From the NCBI GenBank assembly GCA_031082285.1, contig JAVHLK010000034.1:1-44880 (forward strand): a stretch of 44,880 nt of DNA, given 5' to 3'. Below, piece by piece: positions 1 to 7,195 of this stretch (position 1 is its first letter; the number at the start of each line of letters is the position of its first letter). This stretch comes from Desulfomonilaceae bacterium (GTDB lineage Bacteria > Desulfobacterota > Desulfomonilia > Desulfomonilales > Desulfomonilaceae). Below the pieces are notes generated by a model. That model had not been told where the DNA came from, did not search any database, and was given only the letters and a program-made list of their open reading frames with translations. Position numbers and translations under genes: made by a program.

Positions 1-1121
1 GTCCGAGCGTAGAGTTCGCCGACCTGTCCGTCCGGCACTTCGTTGCCCTCTTCGTTGAGGACCTTGATGCGGTCTATCCCGTAGATTTCCCGTCCAATGG
101 TGCCCAGTTTCCGGAGCTGGTCTTCCGGGCGGCAGAGGGTTACCAGGCCGGCTTCGGTAGAGCCGTAAGCTTCCCACAACTCAGCGTTCTTGAAAAACTC
201 GAGAATGGCCACCTTGGTGTCCCGGCGTGCAGGGGCCGATGATATGAGGAGTTGCCTCATGCATGAGACGTCGTATTTCTTCTTGATTTCATCGGGCAGG
301 GAGAGAATCATGATGTAGTGCGTGGGTACAAGGGAGACGAACGTAACCCGCTGGGATGAAACCGTGGCAAGAAAGTCCTCCGGACTGAAACTCGCTTCGT
401 TGTACACGCTGACGGGCGCGGAAACGAGCGTATAACAGAATGAGTAGAAGATGGAGTTCACATGGCACATGGGCATCACCATAAGGACTTTGTCGGTCGA
501 ACGAATGCCCACGTTGGCTATGTTCAGGTAGTACTCGGCCAAATAGCTTTCGTGAGTGCGCACCACTCCCTTGGGTCTGCCCGTGGTCCCGGAGGTGTAC
601 ATAAAAGTCCAGGTGTCCTCCGCGTCGACCATGACCGGCGGCTCCTCGGGAGAAGCCGCGGCCAACCAGGCCTCGTACTCCGTGTAACCGGGCGGAACCG
701 CGTCTCCGGGTTCTCCGAGATAGATGTAGTTTCCCTGGGGAATGGGGAGCTTGTCTCGAATGCCGTCGATGAGTTCCACGAACGGCTTTTCCACGATGAA
801 TGCCTTGCAACCCGCGTCTCCGGTGATGTATTCGATCTCCGGCCCGGCGAGCCTGAACATGATCGGTACGGCTATCTGGCCGCCTTTTGCACAGCCTGCG
901 TACATATCCATCCACTCGACGCGATTGAACGCGATGATGGCAAATCGGTCTCCGTGACCGCATCCCATATCGGTCAAGGCATTCCCCAAACGGCAGCTGC
1001 GTTCGTTCCATTCCTTGAAGGTGAACTCCTTCACCTTGTCTTGACAACCGAGTTTGTCCGGGCTCTGATCGGCCTGACGGCTTAACACAGTTCCCATGTG
1101 AATCCATTTGCTTATCGTCAT
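1..1121 (-). CDS. Acyl-CoA synthetase (AMP-forming), 3' end cut off by window
   Basis: The first 373 residues of an ANL-superfamily adenylate-forming enzyme are visible; the gene runs off the left edge, so the C-terminal lid domain is missing. The family activates a carboxylic acid with ATP to an acyl-AMP and then makes the acyl-CoA thioester. The P-loop motif YTSGTTGRPKG lies at about residues 175-185, and the adenylate-binding motif YGSTEAG follows further on. The ATG at 1121 is preceded by GAGGAGG at good spacing, which fixes the start. It is divergent from the acyl-CoA mutase subunit at 1563, which fits a shared role in short- or branched-chain acid metabolism. The exact substrate cannot be read from the sequence. 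Confidence 0.92.
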   Translation of the reverse strand, partial: MTISKWIHMGTVLSRQADQSPDKLGCQDKVKEFTFKEWNERSCRLGNALTDMGCGHGDRFAIIAFNRVEWMDMYAGCAKGGQIAVPIMFRLAGPEIEYITGDAGCKAFIVEKPFVELIDGIRDKLPIPQGNYIYLGEPGDAVPPGYTEYEAWLAAASPEEPPVMVDAEDTWTFMYTSGTTGRPKGVVRTHESYLAEYYLNIANVGIRSTDKVLMVMPMCHVNSIFYSFCYTLVSAPVSVYNEASFSPEDFLATVSSQRVTFVSLVPTHYIMILSLPDEIKKKYDVSCMRQLLISSAPARRDTKVAILEFFKNAELWEAYGSTEAGLVTLCRPEDQLRKLGTIGREIYGIDRIKVLNEEGNEVPDGQVGELYAR

Positions 1122-1562
1122 GCAGTCCTCCTCATGTCATCAATCCGTGCAAAATTCGCCGTTATAATCGAAGCGGTACATGGAACCGCTCATCACCGTC
1201 ACCGCCGCCTTCATGAACCTGCATGGACGCCCGTAAACCTCCTCGAATTCCCGGGGGAAACGCCTGAACAGACCTCACCGAAGATCGGCGGTACCCGTCT
1301 CCGGCGCGGCCGAGACTGATTATGCTTCCGTAGGATCTTGACACGGCGGATCTGTTCGGATTAACCTGCACAGGGATCAGAATCCAATCCGGGCTCCCAT
1401 CATAGGCACTCCGAAAATCACTGTCAACATCATTAGTCCGTAAGGAGAGAACAGCCCGGACGGATGTCGCGGAGAATAGTGAAATCCGGCGCGGAGCGTG
1501 CATGCCCGCTTGCCTGTTCCGCACTCAGTGAACAAAATCAATTTGTTATAGGATGATCAAGC
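1122..1562. other. Divergent intergenic region between acyl-CoA synthetase and mutase genes
   Basis: No convincing gene lies in these 441 bases. A TTGACA at 1338-1343 has only a poor -10 (TTAACC) 17 bases on. On the minus strand a TATAAC (1161-1166) could be a -10 for the synthetase, but no good -35 accompanies it. The open frames crossing the region on both strands have no Shine-Dalgarno sequence and low-complexity Arg-rich translations, so I do not call them. Confidence 0.6.
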
Positions 1563-3191
1563 ATGGGCGTTGCCAAGTATATCAAGACCGAAAAGGACGC
1601 GATCGAAGAAGTGATTCTCCAGTCGGGAATCAAGGTGAAGACCGAGTACGGACCCGGAGACCTTGAACAAGTCGGATTCGATTATGCGAAAGACCTTGCC
1701 GATGCAGGACACTATCCCTTCACCCGAGGAATTCATCCACAGGGCTACCGGTCCAGAGCCTGGACCACGCGACAGTATTCCGGATTCGGCACTCCCCAGG
1801 AAACCAATGAACGATTCAAGCTCCTCATTTCCCACGGCCAAACCGGACTGAATGTCGCATTCGACCTGCCCACCCAGATGGGGTACGATTCGGACGATCC
1901 CATTGTCGAGGGCGAGGTCGGTCGCGTGGGAATGGCCGTCGACACTCTCAGGGATTTCGAGGTCGCGTTTGCGGACATCCAACTCGATCGGATCGGCTCC
2001 GGGTTGACCATCAACGCGGTTGCTTCCATCATACTCGCGATGTATCAGGCCATGGCGGAAAAACGAGGGTTCGATCGGACGCGAATCAGTGCGACCCCGC
2101 AGAACGATATCCTCAAGGAGATGATAGGAAGGGGTGCGTGGATCTATCCCGTTCACGATGCGGTACGTCTCATCGGCGACACCATAGAGTATTCGATCAC
2201 GACGTTGCCTCGCTGCAATCCGGTGTCGGTGTGCGGATACCACATCAGGGAATCGGGAGCCAATCCCGCACAGGAGATCGGGTTCGCTCTGGAGATCGCT
2301 GCCGAATACATCAACGAAGCCCGGTCCCGAGGACTGTCCGTTGACGATATTGCACGAAGAATCACATTCAATTTCAACATCTTCGGTAATCTGTGGGAAC
2401 AGGTGGCCAAGTTTCGCGCCGCACGTAAACTCTGGGCAAGGATGCTCAAAGAAGAATTCGGAGCGGAGAATCCCAAGTCCATGCACCTGCGGGGCCTCTT
2501 TGGGGGAGGAGGATTCGGACTTACCAAGGCGCAACCGGAGAACAACATAATCAGAAGTTCCTATTACGCCCTTGCCGCAGCACTGGCCGGGGCTCAAACC
2601 ACGGCACTCTGTTCGTTCGACGAGGCCTTCACCATCCCCACCCCGAGGGCCGCCCTCCTGTCGCTGCGGACCTGTGAATTGCTCATGGACGAGATCGGGC
2701 TGCGAGACACGGTCGATCCGCTTGCCGGTTCGTATTTTATCGAGACGCTTACCAAGCAGATGGAGGACAAGATCCAGGAGTCTCGAAGGAAGATCCAAGA
2801 TGTGGGAGGGATGATCGAAGCGGTCTCCACGGGATTCGTCCAGAAACTGACGGCTCGGCAAGCCTACGAATGGGAGCGGGGACTCAAGAAGGGAGAGTAC
2901 ATCAAGATCGGCGTCAACAAATACGTGGACGAAGACGAGCCGGAGGTGGAACTCCACGAATACGATCCTCAAACTCAAGAGCGCCAGGTCGAGGCTCTCC
3001 GCAGGGTGAAGGCCGAACGAAGCGACGCCGAGGTCTCCCGGCTGCTCAAGCGATTGGAGAAGGATGCACGAGAAAAGAAGAACGTGATGCCCGCGCTCGT
3101 CGAGTGTTGCAAAGCCTACGCCACGGTCGGGGAGATGGCGGGAGTATTCAGAGAAGTGTTCGGCGAGTTCCGAGAGCCCGGCATTTTCTGA
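1563..3191 (+). CDS. Methylmalonyl-CoA mutase-type acyl-CoA mutase, large (catalytic) subunit
   Basis: At 542 residues this is the TIM-barrel catalytic subunit of an adenosylcobalamin-dependent acyl-CoA mutase. It ends before any B12-binding domain, so it must pair with a separate small subunit that is not in the window. Motifs include PTQMGYDSDDP (about 103-113), PQNDILKE (179-186) and GYHIRESGA. By hand alignment with Propionibacterium methylmalonyl-CoA mutase, Tyr72 (RQYSGF) matches Tyr89, Arg190 matches Arg207 (the residue that binds the substrate carboxylate), Gln180 matches Gln197 and His227 matches His244. Isobutyryl-CoA mutases have Phe and Gln at the first two sites, so a methylmalonyl- or ethylmalonyl-type substrate is favoured. 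The start has a modest AGGATG Shine-Dalgarno. Confidence 0.93.
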   Translation: MGVAKYIKTEKDAIEEVILQSGIKVKTEYGPGDLEQVGFDYAKDLADAGHYPFTRGIHPQGYRSRAWTTRQYSGFGTPQETNERFKLLISHGQTGLNVAFDLPTQMGYDSDDPIVEGEVGRVGMAVDTLRDFEVAFADIQLDRIGSGLTINAVASIILAMYQAMAEKRGFDRTRISATPQNDILKEMIGRGAWIYPVHDAVRLIGDTIEYSITTLPRCNPVSVCGYHIRESGANPAQEIGFALEIAAEYINEARSRGLSVDDIARRITFNFNIFGNLWEQVAKFRAARKLWARMLKEEFGAENPKSMHLRGLFGGGGFGLTKAQPENNIIRSSYYALAAALAGAQTTALCSFDEAFTIPTPRAALLSLRTCELLMDEIGLRDTVDPLAGSYFIETLTKQMEDKIQESRRKIQDVGGMIEAVSTGFVQKLTARQAYEWERGLKKGEYIKIGVNKYVDEDEPEVELHEYDPQTQERQVEALRRVKAERSDAEVSRLLKRLEKDAREKKNVMPALVECCKAYATVGEMAGVFREVFGEFREPGIF

Positions 3192-3323
3192 CGTGGCGCC
3201 GGACGGTCGTTGGGTGTGGGTACTCGGTGCACGGGATGCCGAGGTCCTCGGGTTCTGACTTGAATGTTCCATCACAAGGTGCTTATTTATCTATCTTTAT
3301 TGAGCGAAATGTGATAGAGTGTG

Positions 3324-3737
3324 ATGATGACTAAGAAGACGTGTTTCGGATACTGGGTGGGTATTTTTCTGTTGGGATGGTTGGTCGTATTCCAGAGCCA
3401 TACCTGTGAGGCTTCGGACATTCGAGGACCGTGGGTCGGTTCCGCGAACGGAAGGATCTTCGGAGCCAAGGGCAGCGTCAACATCGTCGAACAACGCGGT
3501 GAAGACATCAGCGGCATCGTCGAAGGCGGGAACGTGTTTGGTACGGCCAAATTCGGGATAACCGGAAAGGTGAGGGGAAACCACATATTCGGCATGAGAG
3601 ACGGGCACACGTTCCAGGGGTACCTCTACCCCGACGGAACGATCCGCGGCTTGTTCCGTTCGGTTGATGGAGACACGTACAAGGTGTTTTTGCAAAGACC
3701 TTACCCTTACTGGGGAATTCCCTATCAACAGTGGTAA
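3324..3737 (+). CDS. Small exported protein of unknown function
   Basis: The 137-residue product has a clear signal peptide: a KK-rich start, a hydrophobic core to about residue 25, and a likely cut after the CEA segment. The mature part is Gly-rich and predicted to be beta-stranded, with repeated short G-x-V/I patterns (GNVFGTAKFGITGKV and similar). I do not recognise a family. Start choices GTG 3321, ATG 3324 and ATG 3327 are in the same frame and none has a strong Shine-Dalgarno. The next gene begins 13 bases after the stop, so this is probably the first gene of a three-gene group ending with the His-rich protein. Confidence 0.75.
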   Translation: MMTKKTCFGYWVGIFLLGWLVVFQSHTCEASDIRGPWVGSANGRIFGAKGSVNIVEQRGEDISGIVEGGNVFGTAKFGITGKVRGNHIFGMRDGHTFQGYLYPDGTIRGLFRSVDGDTYKVFLQRPYPYWGIPYQQW

Positions 3738-3750
3738 CCAACGGACAGCC

Positions 3751-4617
3751 ATGAAAGGATCGATATTGAGCGATCGGCGGAGGATCGTGGCGGCCGTCTG
3801 CCTCCTCTGTATCCTCGTTGCAGGGATCGTGCTCGTCGTTCACAAGTATCCGAGGAGGCCCGCGTTGACCGGCCTGCTCATAGATTTGGAACTGAGCGAC
3901 CCCGATCCCGACCGGTACAAGGATCTCCGGGAGGCATTTACCCGCAAGCTTCCCGAAGAAGTCGCGGAATTGAAGAACGCCGACGTACGTCTGGACTACG
4001 TTCATTTCATGACGGCAACCGGGGGGCGCCTCAATTCCTCTGAGTTTGATTTCATCCTGCTGAGTCCCCAGGGCACGCCCTGGTATCGCTATGACGGCGA
4101 TGCAGGCGAGAAGTTGGATCTCCTCAAGGCAGAGCTCAGAGAACTCGTGTTGACCCACAAGAAGCCGGTGCTCGGGGTTTGCGGCGGTCATCAGTTCCTT
4201 GCTCTGGCGTTTGGAGGAACCGTAGATTTCATCGACCCGCGTTTCCAGGGCACGTATCCGGATCGCTACCCCGCGGAGGCCGTGGCCGAGCGTGGGAAGG
4301 TCCGGTTGGACATCCTGAAGGACGATCCGATTCTCCGAGGGGTTTCATCTTTTCCCGGTTCGTTTTATGTCATGCAGAGCCATTACGAGGAAGTCAAAAC
4401 CGTCCCGGAACCCTTTGTCAACCTTGCCCGGAGTGACCGGTCGGAGGCACAGTTGATACGGATTCCGGGCCTCACGGTGTACGGCACGGCATTTCACCCG
4501 GAACGAGGATGGCTCGACGTGGATGCAGCGACCCCGGATCTGCAATCCGGCCGTACGCTTCTCGCCAATTTTCTGACAATGGTTGTCGAGCACAAGTCCG
4601 CTTCCCGAAGCCGGTGA
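3751..4617 (+). CDS. Membrane-anchored class I glutamine amidotransferase-like protein
   Basis: The 288-residue product has one N-terminal membrane helix (about residues 12-30) followed by a class I amidotransferase fold. The nucleophile elbow GVCGGHQ puts the Cys at 144, and FHPER near the end supplies His249 and Glu251, so the Cys-His-Glu triad is complete. Such domains release ammonia from glutamine or hydrolyse gamma-glutamyl bonds. No synthetase partner is fused or adjacent. The anchor would place the domain at the membrane; positive residues before the helix suggest an extracytoplasmic catalytic domain, which is unusual. An upstream in-frame start (3664) would overlap the preceding gene and bury the anchor, so I prefer ATG 3751. 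Confidence 0.8.
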   Translation: MKGSILSDRRRIVAAVCLLCILVAGIVLVVHKYPRRPALTGLLIDLELSDPDPDRYKDLREAFTRKLPEEVAELKNADVRLDYVHFMTATGGRLNSSEFDFILLSPQGTPWYRYDGDAGEKLDLLKAELRELVLTHKKPVLGVCGGHQFLALAFGGTVDFIDPRFQGTYPDRYPAEAVAERGKVRLDILKDDPILRGVSSFPGSFYVMQSHYEEVKTVPEPFVNLARSDRSEAQLIRIPGLTVYGTAFHPERGWLDVDAATPDLQSGRTLLANFLTMVVEHKSASRSR

Positions 4618-4638
4618 TGCGGTTCATAAGGAGTGACC

Positions 4639-4977
4639 ATGGATTACTTGGAAAAAAGCAGAATTCGACTGACCCATTGGATCGATCACAATTTGGATCA
4701 CCTTCGGGGATATGGAGAAGTCGCGGAAATGCTCAAGGCCGAGGGGCTTGATTCGGCAGCGGACCGAATCCGGAAGGGGATTCATCTGATCGAGGAGGCC
4801 AATGGGGAGTTCACCAAGGCATTGACGGAAATCTCCAGGATTGCGGGGAACCATCGGCACGAACATCCCCACTCACACGGTCATTCAGAGAGCCACACTC
4901 ATCCGCACGATCATTCCCATGATCATAGTCACGATCATTCCCATGATCATAGTCACGATCATACTCACGACGAATGA
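4639..4977 (+). CDS. His-rich metal-binding protein with helical N-terminus
   Basis: The 112-residue protein has an amphipathic helical domain (about residues 1-70) and a C-terminal tail in which 19 of the last 41 residues are His, mostly as DHSH units. Such tails bind nickel, zinc, cobalt or copper, as in metallochaperones and metal-storage proteins. The helical part looks like small proteins often seen near metal-transport genes, but I cannot name the family with certainty. AAGGAG just before ATG 4639 decides the start; the in-frame GTG at 4633 lies on top of the Shine-Dalgarno. It starts 21 bases after the amidotransferase gene, so the two are likely co-transcribed. Confidence 0.85.
   Translation: MDYLEKSRIRLTHWIDHNLDHLRGYGEVAEMLKAEGLDSAADRIRKGIHLIEEANGEFTKALTEISRIAGNHRHEHPHSHGHSESHTHPHDHSHDHSHDHSHDHSHDHTHDE
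4906..4962 (+). repeat. 24-bp tandem repeat encoding DHSH units
   Basis: Two exact 24-base copies (4906-4929 and 4930-4953) plus nine bases of a third code for the DHSHDHSH tail. Each unit also contains the short inverted repeat GATCAT-TCCC-ATGATC. The repeat is in frame, so copy-number changes would lengthen or shorten the metal-binding tail without breaking the gene. Confidence 0.95.
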
Positions 4978-5085
4978 ACGGTGCGTAGGTCTCTCGCATG
5001 ACTCCTTTGCCGGGGCGTTTGCAACACCTGAAGCCGGCGTTGTGAGGGGGCGTCCCGCGGAGATCCCTGCGATTACACCGGTCGG

Positions 5086-6387
5086 TCACGGTATCTTGGA
5101 GAAGGCGTGTTCCAGGTCTTCTATTATGTCCTCGATATCCTCGATTCCGACTGACAATCGAATGAGTTCGGGAGGCACTCCGGCCGCCAACTGCTGCTCC
5201 GGCGTCAACTGCGAGTGGGTCGTGCCGGCTGGATGAATGGCCAGACTCTTCGCGTCTCCCACATTGGCCAGGTGTGAGAAGAGTTTCAAGTTATCGATGA
5301 ATCGTTCCGCCCGCGAGGGATCGCCCTTGATTCCGAAGACCACCATTCCTCCTCCCATGCCGTTCCTGAAATAGCGCCGGCAAAGCTGGTAGGACGGGTC
5401 GGACTCGAGCGCGGGGTGCCGCACCCAATCCACGTCATGATGCCGTTCGAGAAACCTCGCAACGGCAAGAGCGTTGCTGCTGTGGCGCTCCATTCTCAAG
5501 GAAAGAGTTTCCAACCCCTGGATGAATATCCAAGCATTATCCGGGCTGATGCAGGAACCCAGGTTGCGCAACGGAACAAGTCTCATTCTCAATATGAAGG
5601 CCATTGACTGGAGATCTCCCAAGTCATGGCCGAACCGCAGCCCCGCATACGAGGGTTCGGGTTCGTTGAACAGACGGAATTTGGAGTCGGTCCAGTCAAA
5701 CCTTCCGGAATCCACCACGATGCCGCCGATACCCGTCCCGTGTCCTCCGATCCATTTAGTAAGCGAATGAACCACCACATCGGCCCCGTGGTCGATCACG
5801 CGGCAGAGATACGGAGTAGTGAAGGTGGAATCTGCGATGAGGGGTATATGCGCGTCGCGCGCAATCTCCGAAAAAGCCTGGAAGTCGGGAACGCCGAGTT
5901 TAGGATTCCCGACGGTCTCGAGAAAGATCGCCTTTGTCTTGGAATTGAGCATGTCCTTGATGCGGCTCGGATACCGATAGTCGATGAACCTGACTTGAAT
6001 ACCGAACCGAGGGAGTATGTCGTGAAACATCGTGTACGTTCCGCCGTACAGGTTGCTTGTCGATACGAATTCGTCCCCGGATTCCAGGATGTTGATGATG
6101 GAGGAAAAGATCGCACTGGTTCCCGATGCAAAGGCCAGCGCGCCTACTCCTCCCTCCAGCGCGGCCATTCTCTGTTCGAGGACGTCGGTCGTGGGGTTCA
6201 TCAATCGCGTGTAAATGTTTCCCAATTCCTTAAGCGAAAAGAGGGCGGCCGCATGCTTCGAGTCCCTGAACACGTACGACGACGTCCGATGTATCGGAAC
6301 GGCGCGGGCCAAGGTTGTGGGATCGGGAGACTGCCCGGAATGGATGGCCAGGGTGCCGAATCTGTAGTTCTCTTCTCGAGTGCTCAA
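5086..6387 (-). CDS. metY: O-acetylhomoserine sulfhydrylase (Cys/Met metabolism PLP enzyme)
   Basis: The 433-residue protein is a fold-type I PLP enzyme of the Cys/Met family, most like O-acetylhomoserine sulfhydrylases, which make homocysteine from O-acetylhomoserine and sulfide. The start FGTLAIHSGQ, the motif FASGTSAI and the PLP-lysine segment SLTKWIGGHGTGIGG (Lys211) are typical. The frame stays open for 37 codons upstream, but a TTG at 6387 sits behind a perfect AAGGAGG and gives the normal family length. Cystathionine gamma-synthase or O-succinylhomoserine sulfhydrylase are less likely alternatives. No SAM-type riboswitch was recognised in the short leader. Confidence 0.92.
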   Translation of the reverse strand: MSTREENYRFGTLAIHSGQSPDPTTLARAVPIHRTSSYVFRDSKHAAALFSLKELGNIYTRLMNPTTDVLEQRMAALEGGVGALAFASGTSAIFSSIINILESGDEFVSTSNLYGGTYTMFHDILPRFGIQVRFIDYRYPSRIKDMLNSKTKAIFLETVGNPKLGVPDFQAFSEIARDAHIPLIADSTFTTPYLCRVIDHGADVVVHSLTKWIGGHGTGIGGIVVDSGRFDWTDSKFRLFNEPEPSYAGLRFGHDLGDLQSMAFILRMRLVPLRNLGSCISPDNAWIFIQGLETLSLRMERHSSNALAVARFLERHHDVDWVRHPALESDPSYQLCRRYFRNGMGGGMVVFGIKGDPSRAERFIDNLKLFSHLANVGDAKSLAIHPAGTTHSQLTPEQQLAAGVPPELIRLSVGIEDIEDIIEDLEHAFSKIP

Positions 6388-6432
6388 CGGAATTCCCTCC
6401 TTACTATTGAACGACAATGAAATCTCTATTCT

Positions 6433-6461
6433 TGAGTACCCTAATATGGATATCTTGACAA
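6433..6461 (-). promoter_or_regulatory. Candidate sigma-70 promoter for metY
   Basis: Reading the minus strand, TTGTCA (6461-6456) is followed after 17 bases by TACTCA (6438-6433), about 45 bases before the TTG start at 6387. The -10 match is only partial. Confidence 0.35.
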
Positions 6462-6491
6462 CCCCCTCGTGAATTTCTTCCAAGAAAGACC

Positions 6492-6520
6492 TTGACAAGG
6501 AATCGAAACCAATCTATAGG
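6492..6520 (+). promoter_or_regulatory. Sigma-70-type promoter for the gene at 6663
   Basis: A perfect TTGACA (6492-6497) is followed by exactly 17 bases and TATAGG (6515-6520). Transcription would start near 6527 and leave a leader of about 135 bases before ATG 6663. It is back to back with the metY promoter. Confidence 0.65.
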
Positions 6521-6662
6521 GAGCCCCGTAATTGCGGTTCGCCGACGTTAGCCTGGGGTGAAGACGGCCGCAGACCGCTCTTTCCTCGGGTCGGGATCGC
6601 ATCCGGTCAATTTTCGTTCACCTTCTTTCCGATTTCGTGCAGTTACATTGGGGGTTGGATTC

Positions 6663-7070
6663 ATGGACAAACCTGCGTCGCTCGCCGTCGTGCACTCGGC
6701 TTCGCACGGCCTCGTCGGTTCGGACTTCGATATGAATACGGAAGTCAAGACCACCGCCTGGGATTCCAAAGAGCCGAACCTCATCGGCAATCATCCGGTT
6801 GCGAAACACGTCGCGGACACGGCCGCGGAACAGATGAAAGAACGAGATCGTCTGCTCAGAAGCGTGCTCAAACGCTTCGATCAAGTGCTCACGCCTCCCG
6901 TACCAGCCGACGTGGAGCAATACATCAGATCAAAGGATCAACGGAATTGGCTGCCTTGGGAAACGGAGGTCATTGCCAAAGTCGGCTGCTGGAGGGCGCA
7001 ATGGCAAGAGATTGGACCGGAACTCATGGAAGAACTTTGTAAGGCTGTACGGGCCGTTCGGAATTCTTGA
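6663..7070 (+). CDS. Hypothetical protein
   Basis: The 135-residue protein is not recognised. It has no signal peptide or membrane helix. A helical, charged region rich in Lys, Glu and Arg (about residues 45-75) is followed by a Trp-containing C-terminal half (NWLPWETEVI, CWRAQWQEI). The frame extends upstream to a GTG at 6558, but GGGGGTTGG just before ATG 6663 makes the latter the better start. A good promoter lies upstream, which supports expression. Its stop is 125 bases before the sensor kinase gene, which has its own promoter. Confidence 0.6.
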   Translation: MDKPASLAVVHSASHGLVGSDFDMNTEVKTTAWDSKEPNLIGNHPVAKHVADTAAEQMKERDRLLRSVLKRFDQVLTPPVPADVEQYIRSKDQRNWLPWETEVIAKVGCWRAQWQEIGPELMEELCKAVRAVRNS

Positions 7071-7159
7071 GCTGTTCTTGGGGGAATTTCGCCGCGCCGC
7101 GCGTTTCATGATATGCACGTTCTCTCACCCACATCGTGCCCCACCGCACGGATTAGTTC

Positions 7160-7188
7160 TTGACATTCGTCGTAATTTTGAATAATTA
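7160..7188 (+). promoter_or_regulatory. Strong sigma-70 promoter abutting the histidine kinase start
   Basis: TTGACA (7160-7165), a 17-base spacer and TAATTA (7183-7188) lie directly before ATG 7196. With the usual 6-8 base gap after the -10, transcription would start at about 7194-7196, so the mRNA would be nearly or fully leaderless. No Shine-Dalgarno precedes this ATG, which agrees. Confidence 0.65.
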
Positions 7189-7195
7189 GTCGTGC

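Noticed and set aside
289-1107. 272-codon minus-strand frame within the acyl-CoA synthetase
   Set aside because: It is out of frame with the synthetase, which has a ribosome site and family motifs; the alternative is Arg-rich noise.
1557-3275. 572-codon open frame on the minus strand opposite the mutase gene
   Set aside because: The plus-strand product is a clear enzyme; the antisense frame gives a low-complexity translation without domain or ribosome site and arises from codon bias.
4906-4962. Short repeats as a CRISPR array
   Set aside because: The units are tandem without spacers and code for the His-rich tail.
6388-6450. Possible SAM riboswitch before metY
   Set aside because: The leader is short and lacks the conserved SAM-II or SAH cores.
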